This document shows, in pieces, positions 27,938-35,744 of a DNA stretch of 64,000 nucleotides. Each line of letters starts with the position of its first letter. Positions within the stretch are counted from its first letter, which is position 1. Origin of the DNA: Hyphomicrobium sp. (lineage in GTDB: Bacteria; Pseudomonadota; Alphaproteobacteria; Rhizobiales; Hyphomicrobiaceae); contig JASBSU010000022.1 in NCBI GenBank assembly GCA_030148725.1, positions 1-64,000 on the forward strand, given 5' to 3'. The notes under the pieces were generated by a model, which was not told where the DNA came from, made no database searches, and saw only the letters and a list, made by a program, of their open reading frames with translations. Made by a program: the position numbers and the translations under genes.

Positions 27938-28204
27938 TTATTTGCTCATCTTGTCGTCGCTTTTCATCATGCTGTCACCACTCATCGCCTTGTCGTCCGA
28001 CTTCATGCTGTCGCCGGTGCCCATCTTGTCGTCGCTCATCTTGTGATCGCTCGACATTGCACCATCGCCTGATTTCGGCGTCATGGCTTCCATGCTCGTC
28101 GTGCCGCCCATAGCCGAATCTTTGCTCGGGGCATTTGGCTCGGCAGCGATGGCGAGCGTGGTCGACAGTGCGAGCGCGAGCGCGCACAGGATGGTCTTCT
28201 GCAT
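27938..28204 (-). CDS. Secreted Met/Lys/Asp-rich repeat protein (pentapeptide MXKDX type)
   Basis: An 88-residue protein. The ATG at 28204 has AGAGGAG 6 nt upstream; an ORF 10 codons longer lacks this support. A Sec signal peptide (MQKTILCALALALSTTLAIA) is followed by a low-complexity mature part rich in Met, Asp, Ser and Lys, with SSDHKMSDDKMG, DSMKSDDKAMSG and DSMMKSDDKMSK as degenerate repeats. This fits the pentapeptide MXKDX-repeat family, whose role is not established. The regular Met plus acidic residues suggest metal (for example copper) binding, which is inference. Confidence 0.8.
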   Translation of the reverse strand: MQKTILCALALALSTTLAIAAEPNAPSKDSAMGGTTSMEAMTPKSGDGAMSSDHKMSDDKMGTGDSMKSDDKAMSGDSMMKSDDKMSK

Positions 28205-28240
28205 CGGTATCTCCTCTAAGCGTTTTCCGTCCAATGGCGT

Positions 28241-28297
28241 CTACGTCCCGCGGCGCACGAGAGTTACGGCGAAATATTTTTCGAGTGCGACGTAACA
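28241..28297 (-). promoter_or_regulatory. ECF-like composite promoter of the MXKDX-type gene
   Basis: On the minus strand: TGTTAC, 24 nt, GTAAC (in CCGTAAC), 17 nt, CGTAG, then 36 nt to the ATG at 28204. Element sequences and spacings equal those before the gene at 27460, while the intervening bases differ, so the match is not a simple duplication. Confidence 0.65.
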
Positions 28298-28299
28298 AA

Positions 28300-29052
28300 T
28301 CACGTCAGGTATACGGCGTCCGAGACCAGCTTCTGCAGACGCGGATCGGTCAGCTCAAAGAATGCGGCCTCAATACGCGGCACGACGCCCGGCCGTGCGA
28401 GGAACGCGCCTATCGCATCGGCCTCCTCGGGGTACTCGTCGAGGTAGGCGGAATGGAAGTAAGTGCGACCTGCTTCGTGGTGTAAGCGGTCGAGCAGGGC
28501 TGCCATATGAACCGAGGCGCCAGGGTCCGCCGCTGTTTCCCAAGTCGCGAGCACGCGATGTAGATCGCCATGCGCGGTCACGACGAGGGTCAGAATGTCA
28601 GCGATGTCGAACGCGAGGCGCCATCCCACCGGCCATTGAACAAGGTCGGTGCGCTCGAGCCCCTGCAGCAGGAGCTCGTCGAAGAACCTGTCGATGATCG
28701 CGCATTCCCGTTCGGGCCATTTTGCGCGCCAGTCAGCATACCGCAGGCGGCGCAGGCAAATATCCATTCCGCAGGTATCGGGTGGATCGTTGTCAGCCAG
28801 GAGCTCGAAATAGCGTGGCAGGAAGTAGCGCATTTCGCGGGCAACGGGACCGTCATCCCACGAATGAGCTGAATTCGTATATTCAGCCAGCAGCGTCGAA
28901 GGGATTTCTCTTAGCGGGGTCTTGATGAGCAGGTGTTCGTCCGCCTCTGTCACGCAGCAGCTGCAATGACAAACTGTCAGTGAGCGGCTTACGCGATAGG
29001 TCGCGAATTTTTCGTATGCCTCCTCGACGAGGCAGCGGAGCTCGGTGCGCAT
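28300..29052 (-). CDS. Uncharacterised protein with an N-terminal Cys cluster
   Basis: A 250-residue soluble protein that I have seen as a conserved hypothetical but cannot name. Near residues 28-33 it has VCHCSCCV, four cysteines in six residues, an obvious metal-binding candidate. It is followed by TPLREIPSTLLAEYTNSAH and RYFLPRYFELLA, which look like the family core; the rest is helical and acidic. No signal peptide. It lies just upstream of, and on the same strand as, the MXKDX-type gene, but the twin promoter sits between them, so they need not be cotranscribed. Confidence 0.6.
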   Translation of the reverse strand: MRTELRCLVEEAYEKFATYRVSRSLTVCHCSCCVTEADEHLLIKTPLREIPSTLLAEYTNSAHSWDDGPVAREMRYFLPRYFELLADNDPPDTCGMDICLRRLRYADWRAKWPERECAIIDRFFDELLLQGLERTDLVQWPVGWRLAFDIADILTLVVTAHGDLHRVLATWETAADPGASVHMAALLDRLHHEAGRTYFHSAYLDEYPEEADAIGAFLARPGVVPRIEAAFFELTDPRLQKLVSDAVYLT

Positions 29053-29133
29053 AGAGTGCTCGATCAGTCGCTAGATCGCAGCACGTTAGCATTGTGGGCG
29101 GCGGAGTTTGTTCCCGGCGTGACACCAGCGGCG

Positions 29134-31671
29134 TCAGCTGCGCAGCTTGGCCAAAGCATCGAGCAGCGTTGCCGCCTCGTAGGGCTTGCGTACGACGTTG
29201 TGCTGTTTGAGGTCCTGGGGGATCTGCGTGGAGTCGCCGTAGCCGGTTGCAAATGTGAAAGGTACCCCAAGGCGCACCAACTCATGCGCGACGGGTATCG
29301 AAGACCCGATGCCGAGATTGACGTCCAGAATTGCAAGGTCGGGGCGACCGTTGGCGAGGATGCGCATCGCTTCGGCTGCCGTCGCCGCGGTCATGACTGA
29401 TGTCGCGCCGTTTTCGGCGAGGACGGCTTCAACCTCCAGCGCGATGATGAGCTGGTCTTCGACGAGCAGGATCTTCAGTCCGTCGAGTGCGCGATGTGCG
29501 TCAGGCGGCAGGGCCGGCCGGCCTTGCGCGCTTCGCTTCTGACCATCTCGCACGGACACAAATTTCGAGGGGATGACGAAGCGTGCGCGGACGCCGTGCG
29601 GATCGAAGTCCAACTCGCTTTCTCCGCCCAAGTCGTAAGGGAGGCTACGTTCGACCAGCACTGTGCCGAACCCGCGGTGGCGAGGCGGTGAAACGGGCGG
29701 GCCGCGCGTTTCACTCCAGCGCAGGTCGCAATCGCCATCGCTGGTCAGCTGCCAGCGCACTTCGACGATGCCGGAGTCGGCAGAGAGGGCGCCGTACTTG
29801 GCCGCGTTGGTCGCCATCTCGTGCAGCACGAGCGCCATGACGGAATAGGCGCGCGCGTCAAGGGCGATACTCGGCCCGTCCAGAGTGACGGTTCGCGCGG
29901 CGCCGCGGTAAGGACTGAGCTCGGCATCCAGCAGGCCGCGGAGGTCCCCGCCTCCGTCGCTCCGCACGACCTGGTCGTGGGCGAATGACAAGGCCATCAC
30001 GCGACCCTTCAGCGAGGCCACATAGTCCTCAAGCGAACGGTCGCCGCCGCCAGTTTGCTTGATGAGAGACTTGATGAGCGCCAGGATGTTCTTGACGCGA
30101 TGATTGAGCTCGTCGTTGAGAACTTTCTGGCGCACCTCTGCCTGTCGCCGCTCGCCTGCCAGAAGCTCGTTCTGGCGCATCAGAACTTCGAGCAGCGCTG
30201 TGCGTGCCGCGTCGGCGCTGTCGCGGTCGGCAGTCGACCACGGGATCGACTGGCGTTCGACCGTCTGCTTCCAGATCGCGAAACTGGAGCGGGGCGTGAG
30301 GCGATCACCCAACGGGCCATATTCGTAGCTCTTGTTGGGATCCCCCGCCCAATGGATCGTTTCGATCACCTCTTTGCGAAAGAAGAAGAGGTAATCGCGC
30401 GGCATCTGCGACAGAGGGACCGCAAGCAGGCCCGACACGTCGGCGGCGTATTCGGCGGCGGCAGGAATATGTGCGGAAAGCTGATGGGTTGCCCAAACGC
30501 GCCCTTCCGACAGCGAGGAAATGAGACGGGCAAGACCCGGGATAGCAGTGCGGGGCGGCACGCTGCCGTGTCCGTTCCATGTGCCGTTGAGCCAGATGCC
30601 TACGCCGTCGCAGGGCAGGAGCGCGCGGAATGTTTCAATCCTGTCGCTGAGGAACGCGGCGATATCGTCGCGGTAGGAGACCTCGAGCAGGATTTCGTCC
30701 AGCGTGCGGCGCGCTCGCAGCGATGCCTCCAGCCTTTCGCGCTGGTGCATTGCTTCAAGGTTGAGCGAGAAGTAATCGCCGAACATTTCCGCCGCGATGC
30801 GCTCGGGCATATTCAGAACGCGCGGAGAATAGTGATGGCAGGCGAGCAGGCCCCAGAGCTTGCCGCCGACGATGATCGATATCGACATCGATGCAGCAAC
30901 GCCCATGTTGCGCAGATATTCGCAGTGGATTGGCGAGACGCTGCGCAAGTGGGCGAAGCTCAAGTCGAGCGGTTCACCCGATGCGTCGCGGACAGGCTCT
31001 ATCGGAACGCGCGCGGCGTCGACATCGCCAATCAGGCGGATCGTATTTTTCAGGTAGAGATCTCGCGCCTGGCGGGGAATGTCGCTGGCCGGGAAGTGCT
31101 GGCCGAGAAAGCTCTCCAGATCCGGTCGCTTCGCCTCGGAGACCACCTGTCCCGAGCCATCGTGCGCGAAGCGGTAGATCATGACACGGTCGTAGTCGAG
31201 CAGCGAGCGGACGAGACGCGGTGTCTGATCCAACAGCGTCTTCGATGCGCTCAGATCCTTGAGACGGGAGACCAGCGTTCGCGACAAATGCAGAGGGCGG
31301 CCGGACTCCTCCTCGTCGGCGCGTTCGATCTCGATGATCGTCTCGCCCTTGCTGCGGTGTGCTGAGATGTCGAAGCGATCGTTGCCGATGCTGATCGATG
31401 TAATAAGCGCAGCGCGCGAGGGATGACGCCAGTGCATCAGGGCATTGCGAATGGCGTGAGCGGTTTCGTGACCCAGCACGTCGTCGACGCGGCATCCATT
31501 GAGATCATCCTTGCGGACGCCGAGGGTCGTGCGTGCGTTCGCGGAATGGCGCGTGATCGTCGTGAATGACGCATCACATGCCAGCAGGCAGCCGTGCGGT
31601 TGAATGCTGCCAGGGATGTGGATCGGCTCGCGATCGCAGTTGGTCAGCGTAACGTTTTCAAAGTCCTGCAT
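29134..31671 (-). CDS. Bacteriophytochrome HWE-type histidine kinase with C-terminal receiver
   Basis: An 845-residue red/far-red photoreceptor. Domains in order: PAS with biliverdin-attachment Cys12 (NCDREPIHIPG); GAF with PASDIP at 194-199 and His249; PHY with the tongue PRSSF near 460-464; an HWE-family kinase with phosphoacceptor His524 (ELNHRVKN), N box HEMATNAAKYG and the RWSE motif; and a receiver with acidic Glu738/Asp739, phosphoacceptor Asp783 (ILDVNLG) and Lys829. This layout resembles Agrobacterium Agp2, a bathy phytochrome, but dark state cannot be read from sequence. No heme oxygenase or bilin-synthesis gene is nearby in this window. Confidence 0.93.
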   Translation of the reverse strand: MQDFENVTLTNCDREPIHIPGSIQPHGCLLACDASFTTITRHSANARTTLGVRKDDLNGCRVDDVLGHETAHAIRNALMHWRHPSRAALITSISIGNDRFDISAHRSKGETIIEIERADEEESGRPLHLSRTLVSRLKDLSASKTLLDQTPRLVRSLLDYDRVMIYRFAHDGSGQVVSEAKRPDLESFLGQHFPASDIPRQARDLYLKNTIRLIGDVDAARVPIEPVRDASGEPLDLSFAHLRSVSPIHCEYLRNMGVAASMSISIIVGGKLWGLLACHHYSPRVLNMPERIAAEMFGDYFSLNLEAMHQRERLEASLRARRTLDEILLEVSYRDDIAAFLSDRIETFRALLPCDGVGIWLNGTWNGHGSVPPRTAIPGLARLISSLSEGRVWATHQLSAHIPAAAEYAADVSGLLAVPLSQMPRDYLFFFRKEVIETIHWAGDPNKSYEYGPLGDRLTPRSSFAIWKQTVERQSIPWSTADRDSADAARTALLEVLMRQNELLAGERRQAEVRQKVLNDELNHRVKNILALIKSLIKQTGGGDRSLEDYVASLKGRVMALSFAHDQVVRSDGGGDLRGLLDAELSPYRGAARTVTLDGPSIALDARAYSVMALVLHEMATNAAKYGALSADSGIVEVRWQLTSDGDCDLRWSETRGPPVSPPRHRGFGTVLVERSLPYDLGGESELDFDPHGVRARFVIPSKFVSVRDGQKRSAQGRPALPPDAHRALDGLKILLVEDQLIIALEVEAVLAENGATSVMTAATAAEAMRILANGRPDLAILDVNLGIGSSIPVAHELVRLGVPFTFATGYGDSTQIPQDLKQHNVVRKPYEAATLLDALAKLRS

Positions 31672-31997
31672 GCAAACCTCAGAGCAGCCTAGCGGCTGGC
31701 CTAGATCGCCTGCGGGAGGCGTGGCGTCGCTGCGATGTTGAGGGATTGATGCACATGGCTACGGCATTCGGCTGGAACGTCCGACCGGGTCGGATCGAGG
31801 CTGCCGCTTTCCAAGGATTTGTTCTCACCCTGCACCAAACGCGCAAGGGATGGGTCTGGTTTCCTCGTTCAGAATGGCCGGATGTGCGGCGCACCAAGGC
31901 TGGCGTGCAGGCGAGCGCTCATGCGCGTGAGAATGCGTGGTGCCCGCTTCTCAAGCCGTCGATGCAACCTCAGGGCGTCAGGCGCCGCGGATTGATT
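31672..31997. other. Gene-free stretch between sspB and the phytochrome gene
   Basis: 326 bp that must hold the phytochrome promoter and the sspB 3' end. A plus-strand open frame crosses it into sspB, but it looks like a shadow. I see no convincing terminator, operator or RNA gene. Confidence 0.5.
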
Positions 31998-32720
31998 CTA
32001 TTTCTTGCGGAAAGCGTCGAGGCGGACGATCTGGGCGCCGCCGTTGTCCTGCTTCGGCTTGTCGTCGCTGGATTTGTCCTCGTTGCTCGTCGCTTGAGCG
32101 GCGGGAGCAGCAGGTTGCCGATTGGGCTTCAAAGGCGTCGGTTGAACCGGAATCGGTTGGACTGGAGTTGCCTGAACTGGGGCAGGTGCTGCCTTCGGTG
32201 AGGCGGGAGATATATCCTCGACCGTGTCGCTCTTTGCCTTGCGCGGCACGCGGGGCTTCTTCGGCGCGGTCGAGCGCAGGGTGGGCCGGCCGCCTGTGGC
32301 ACGTTCCGGAGAACGCCCGGCCATGCGCTCGCTCAGGTCGGTCTGATCGGGTCCCGCTGCGTCGGGCTCGTCGAATTGCAGTCCATAGCGCACGCTCGGG
32401 TCGAAGAAGACGCGAATGGCAGCGAATGGAACGACCAGCCGCTCGGGTATGCCGTCGAAGGTCAGCTTCACCTCGAAGCCATCATCGGTGACGGCGAGGT
32501 CCCAGAAGCGATGTTGGAGAACAATCGTCATCTCAGAAGGATACTTGTCCTTCAATCGCTTCGAGAGCACGACGCCGGAGGCGCCGGTATCGAACGAGAT
32601 ATAGAAATGGTGATCGCCCGGCAGGCCCGACTTGGCCGCCTGCGTGAGCACAGTACGCACGACGCCTCGCATGGCGTCTTGCGTCAGGGCCTCGTAATCG
32701 ATCGTCGGCTCGGCCGGCAT
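31998..32720 (-). CDS. sspB: SspB-alpha, ClpXP adaptor for ssrA-tagged proteins
   Basis: A 240-residue adaptor. The N-terminal substrate-binding domain (YISFDTGASGVVLS, MTIVLQHRFWDLAV, VKLTFDGIPERLVVPF) binds the ssrA tag. A disordered Pro/Gln/Lys-rich linker of about 100 residues follows. The extreme C-terminus IVRLDAFRKK is the tether that docks on the ClpX N-domain, as in alphaproteobacterial SspB. The protein delivers tagged, incompletely made proteins to ClpXP. Remarkably, the tmRNA gene that encodes the tag lies directly upstream on the same strand. Confidence 0.92.
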   Translation of the reverse strand: MPAEPTIDYEALTQDAMRGVVRTVLTQAAKSGLPGDHHFYISFDTGASGVVLSKRLKDKYPSEMTIVLQHRFWDLAVTDDGFEVKLTFDGIPERLVVPFAAIRVFFDPSVRYGLQFDEPDAAGPDQTDLSERMAGRSPERATGGRPTLRSTAPKKPRVPRKAKSDTVEDISPASPKAAPAPVQATPVQPIPVQPTPLKPNRQPAAPAAQATSNEDKSSDDKPKQDNGGAQIVRLDAFRKK

Positions 32721-32774
32721 CAGTCTCGCTTATTCGTCCCCGAGTGCACCCGAGCCTCAGGATCGTGGCTCGAG

Positions 32775-33154
32775 CTAAAGTGGAGGGCTTCTGTTGCCCG
32801 GTGCCCTCCGGACCGCGCCTTACCCGGCTAGGGGCAAGGGCTTCAAGTTCAGGCTTTTGGCACTGCGTTACGCAGCGACAGCAGCCTCAGCATAGTTGTC
32901 ATTGGCAACTATTCTGAATGGCCCGATGACGGCGGAACCATGCCGAGCAAAAGCAAAGCCCTTTACACCTTCGTCGATCCTAGTTCGCCCCCATCAAATG
33001 CCGCCGCGGATGTTCTCCGCGACCAATCTTACGTGCCGGTCCGAGGCAACCAGTTGCTTCAGTCGGCGGCATTTGGTGGAGGCGCCGGGTACTGCCCCCG
33101 GGTCCGATCGGCTTATTACGACCGCGTTTATCGCCATAGTCGGACGAATCCGAC
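32775..33154 (-). ncRNA. ssrA: Transfer-messenger RNA, permuted two-piece form
   Basis: On the minus strand. The acceptor piece comes first and ends GGCGCCTCCACCA with CCA at 33076-33074. An excised spacer of about 80 nt (33073-32993) follows, flanked by AATGCCGCC and GGCGGCATT that pair to bring the ends together. The coding piece then starts GGGGGCGAAC at 32992. GGGGGCG pairs with CGCCTCC including the G3:U70 alanine identity pair. The tag frame at 32906-32868 reads ANDNYAEAAVAA then TAA. The 5' end near 33154 is set by TATATT at 33166-33161 and a GTCGGA/TCCGAC stem; the 3' end near 32775 is approximate. A CCGAGCC/GGCTCGA hairpin lies just beyond. Circular permutation is the alphaproteobacterial form. 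Confidence 0.93.
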
Positions 33155-33455
33155 ACGCTCAATATAGAGGCAGACGCGCCAGAAAAAAAGCCTGTCTCAT
33201 CCGCGACATGTCGAGATCTCTCAAACGCAGATGCGCGCAAGCCTCCGGTAAGCATGAAAGAGATTGCGACTGGCGAGCGAGCAAAATTATGGCTCGGTCG
33301 CCGAACGGGAATGCATGGTATAGGGCGAGGTCCCATCTCTTGCGCCGCCTGAGGCGCTCTTTGTTCGGAGCCGCACGCTGTCAGTTCCTCCCATCCAGGA
33401 CCCGCCCGCCGGTCGCTATGCCTACGTTCCGCGCACCGGTTGGCCAGCGTGGGCC

Positions 33456-34166
33456 GTGCTGCCGGCCGCACTGCTGATTTTCGCGGGAGCCGCGGTGGTC
33501 GGCACGATCGCCTCGGCCGGTGTCGGGGCGTTGATGGGACAAGGTTCGGGCGGCGGACTGCCGGCGGACGCGGAACTCAAAATCGTCGTCGGCTGGCTTG
33601 CAGGGCTGCAGATCGGGCTTGTGGTTCTCACCATCATTGCTGCCGGCTTTTTCTCTTCCAACCGAATGGAGACCTTGGCGCTACGTTCGCCAGCCGGCGG
33701 GTGGGGCTTCATGGTTTGGGCGCTGGTGCCGATGTTCCTCGCAACCGGTGCGTGGACGGCTCTGCTGATCTGGTGGCAACCGGAGGTCGTGGTCGGCGAT
33801 CTCAAGGTTTTCAAGCAGTTGCTCAGTGGCGAGACGGCGCTGATGGCGCTGCTCGTCATCGGTATCGGGGCGCCGCTGTCGGAGGAGTTGCTATTCCGAG
33901 GTTTCCTCTTTTCAGGGCTCGCGAAGTCGCGCCTCGGCCTCATCGGGACGAGCCTGCTGACAGCCACCCTGTGGACGGCGCTGCACTTTGGCTACTCGCT
34001 GTTCGGGCTCATCGAGGTGCTGGCGATCGGCCTCTATTTCTCTTGGCTGCTGATCAAGACCGGAAGCGTCTGGGTTACGATCTTCTGCCACGCGGTCTAC
34101 AACACGGTGGTGGCTCTGGTGCTGTATTTCGTGAGTTTGCCAGCGGTGCCGGCCGTACCCGGCTGA
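33456..34166 (+). CDS. CPBP-family intramembrane metalloprotease
   Basis: A membrane protein with about six to eight helices and the CPBP (CAAX protease/bacteriocin-processing) motifs: motif 1 SEELLFRG with the EExxxR, motif 2 ALHFGYS, and motif 3 FCHAVYNT. GTG 33456 is the first conventional start and gives 236 residues, but it opens inside the first hydrophobic segment. The same frame upstream reads SVPPIQDPPAGRYAYVPR, which looks coding, so the true start is probably earlier (CTG 33378 has GGAG 7 nt before it). An ATG at 33315 in this frame is blocked by TAG two codons later. Substrate unknown. The 300 bp before it contain no other gene. Confidence 0.82.
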   Translation: MLPAALLIFAGAAVVGTIASAGVGALMGQGSGGGLPADAELKIVVGWLAGLQIGLVVLTIIAAGFFSSNRMETLALRSPAGGWGFMVWALVPMFLATGAWTALLIWWQPEVVVGDLKVFKQLLSGETALMALLVIGIGAPLSEELLFRGFLFSGLAKSRLGLIGTSLLTATLWTALHFGYSLFGLIEVLAIGLYFSWLLIKTGSVWVTIFCHAVYNTVVALVLYFVSLPAVPAVPG

Positions 34167-34199
34167 CGCGCGTGCGGGGAATCGCCTATATAGAAGGCG

Positions 34200-34994
34200 A
34201 TGCAACAATACCTCGACCTGATGCGCCGGGTGCGTGACGACGGCGTCAAAAAGACGGACCGGACGGGTACCGGCACGCTGAGCGTGTTCGGGCACCAGAT
34301 GCGCTTCGACCTCGCCGACGGGTTTCCGTTGGTGACGACGAAGAAGGTGCACCTGAAAAGCGTGATCCATGAGCTGATCTGGTTCCTGGCCGGCGAGACG
34401 AACACCGCCTACCTCAAGCAGAATGGCGTCAGCATCTGGGAAGAATGGGCGGACGAGAACGGCGATCTCGGGCCCGTCTACGGAAAGCAGTGGCGCTCGT
34501 GGGCGGCGCCGGACGGTCGCACCATCGACCAGATCACCGAGATCGTCGAAACGCTGAAGACGAACCCCGACAGTCGGCGCATGATCGTGTCGGCATGGAA
34601 TCCGGCGGACATTCCCGACATGGCGCTGGCGCCATGCCATTGCCTGTTCCAGTTCTACGTGGCGGACGGGCGGCTGTCGTGTCAGCTCTACCAGCGCTCG
34701 GCCGACATCTTCCTGGGCGTGCCGTTCAACATCGCCAGCTATGCCTTGCTGACCATGATGATGGCGCAGGTGACAGGGCTCAAACCGGGCGAGTTCGTGC
34801 ATACGTTCGGCGATGCGCACCTCTATCTCAACCACCTGGAACAGGCGGATGAGCAGTTGCGTCGGACGCCTCGAGCGTTGCCGCGCATGGAGATCAACCC
34901 GGCCGTGACGTCGATCTTCAAGTTCCGGTACGACGACTTCAAGCTCACCGGCTATGAGCCGCACCCGCACATCAAAGCCGACGTCGCGGTATAG
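34200..34994 (+). CDS. thyA: Thymidylate synthase
   Basis: Methylates dUMP to dTMP with 5,10-methylene-tetrahydrofolate, producing dihydrofolate. The 264-residue protein has exactly the E. coli length, with nucleophile Cys146 ([10 protein letters not shown]), the dUMP-binding RTGTGT at 21-26 and [16 protein letters not shown]. The ATG follows GAAGGCG. folA lies 11 bp downstream and recycles its product, so thyA-folA is a functional pair. Confidence 0.98.
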   Translation: MQQYLDLMRRVRDDGVKKTDRTGTGTLSVFGHQMRFDLADGFPLVTTKKVHLKSVIHELIWFLAGETNTAYLKQNGVSIWEEWADENGDLGPVYGKQWRSWAAPDGRTIDQITEIVETLKTNPDSRRMIVSAWNPADIPDMALAPCHCLFQFYVADGRLSCQLYQRSADIFLGVPFNIASYALLTMMMAQVTGLKPGEFVHTFGDAHLYLNHLEQADEQLRRTPRALPRMEINPAVTSIFKFRYDDFKLTGYEPHPHIKADVAV

Positions 34995-35005
34995 GTGTCA
35001 GAAGA

Positions 35006-35509
35006 ATGCGCATCTCGATCGTCGTCGCAGTGGCCGACAATGGTATCATCGGCCGCGATGGGGGGCTGCCGTGGCGGATTTCATCGGATCTGAAGACTTT
35101 TCGACGGCTCACGATGGGCAAGCCGCTCATCATGGGGCGGCGCACGTTTCAGTCACTCAAGAAGCCGCTGGATGGTCGCGACAACATCGTCGTGACGCGG
35201 AACCCTGACTACAAGCCAGACGGCGCGCTGGTCGCCCCGGACTTCGAGGCGGCGCTTGCCGTCGCGCGCACTTGTGCCGACCAGCGTGGCGTGGACGAGA
35301 TCGCGATCATCGGGGGGACGGCGGTCTTTTCAGCCGCGCTGCCGATGGCGGATCGCATCTACAAGACGGAAGTGCACGGGGCGCCGGCCGGCGATGCGAC
35401 ATTCCCCGAGGTCGATTGGGGAGCTTGGCGCGAGGTTGCGCGCGAGCAGCTGCCGGAAGGCCCGAACGACGACTTCCGCGCGACGCTCGTGGTGCTCGAC
35501 CGACGCTGA
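35006..35509 (+). CDS. folA: Dihydrofolate reductase
   Basis: NADPH-dependent reduction of dihydrofolate to tetrahydrofolate, 167 residues. Recognisable elements are the start ISIVVAVADNGIIGRDGGLPWRI (substrate loop and Trp), GKPLIMGRRTFQSL and the NADPH-binding IIGGTAVFSAAL. AGAAG precedes the ATG. It follows thyA directly, which fits coupled dTMP and folate metabolism. A 235-bp gap then separates it from hflK. Confidence 0.97.
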   Translation: MRISIVVAVADNGIIGRDGGLPWRISSDLKTFRRLTMGKPLIMGRRTFQSLKKPLDGRDNIVVTRNPDYKPDGALVAPDFEAALAVARTCADQRGVDEIAIIGGTAVFSAALPMADRIYKTEVHGAPAGDATFPEVDWGAWREVAREQLPEGPNDDFRATLVVLDRR

Positions 35510-35744
35510 CTTTTCCAGCGGTGAAACTTTGCGGGCTGCCTATTCCGATTTCGACGCAGGTCCACGCTTGAAGCTGCGCTCAGGGCACCAAATCTAACGT
35601 GCGTGTTTGCGCAGCGAGGATGCCCTGGCCTATAAGCGACTTCCGATCTCCCGATACGCACGTGAGAGAGGGTTTCCGGGCCATACGCTTGGCGCTCGGC
35701 AGGCTTAGCGTTACCCCACATAAAGCATTGAAGGATCTCTATAA

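Noticed and set aside
32896-33477. Plus-strand open frames across 32.9-33.5 kb as a protein gene
   Set aside because: The region is occupied by the minus-strand tmRNA, whose tag, acceptor stem and CCA are explicit.
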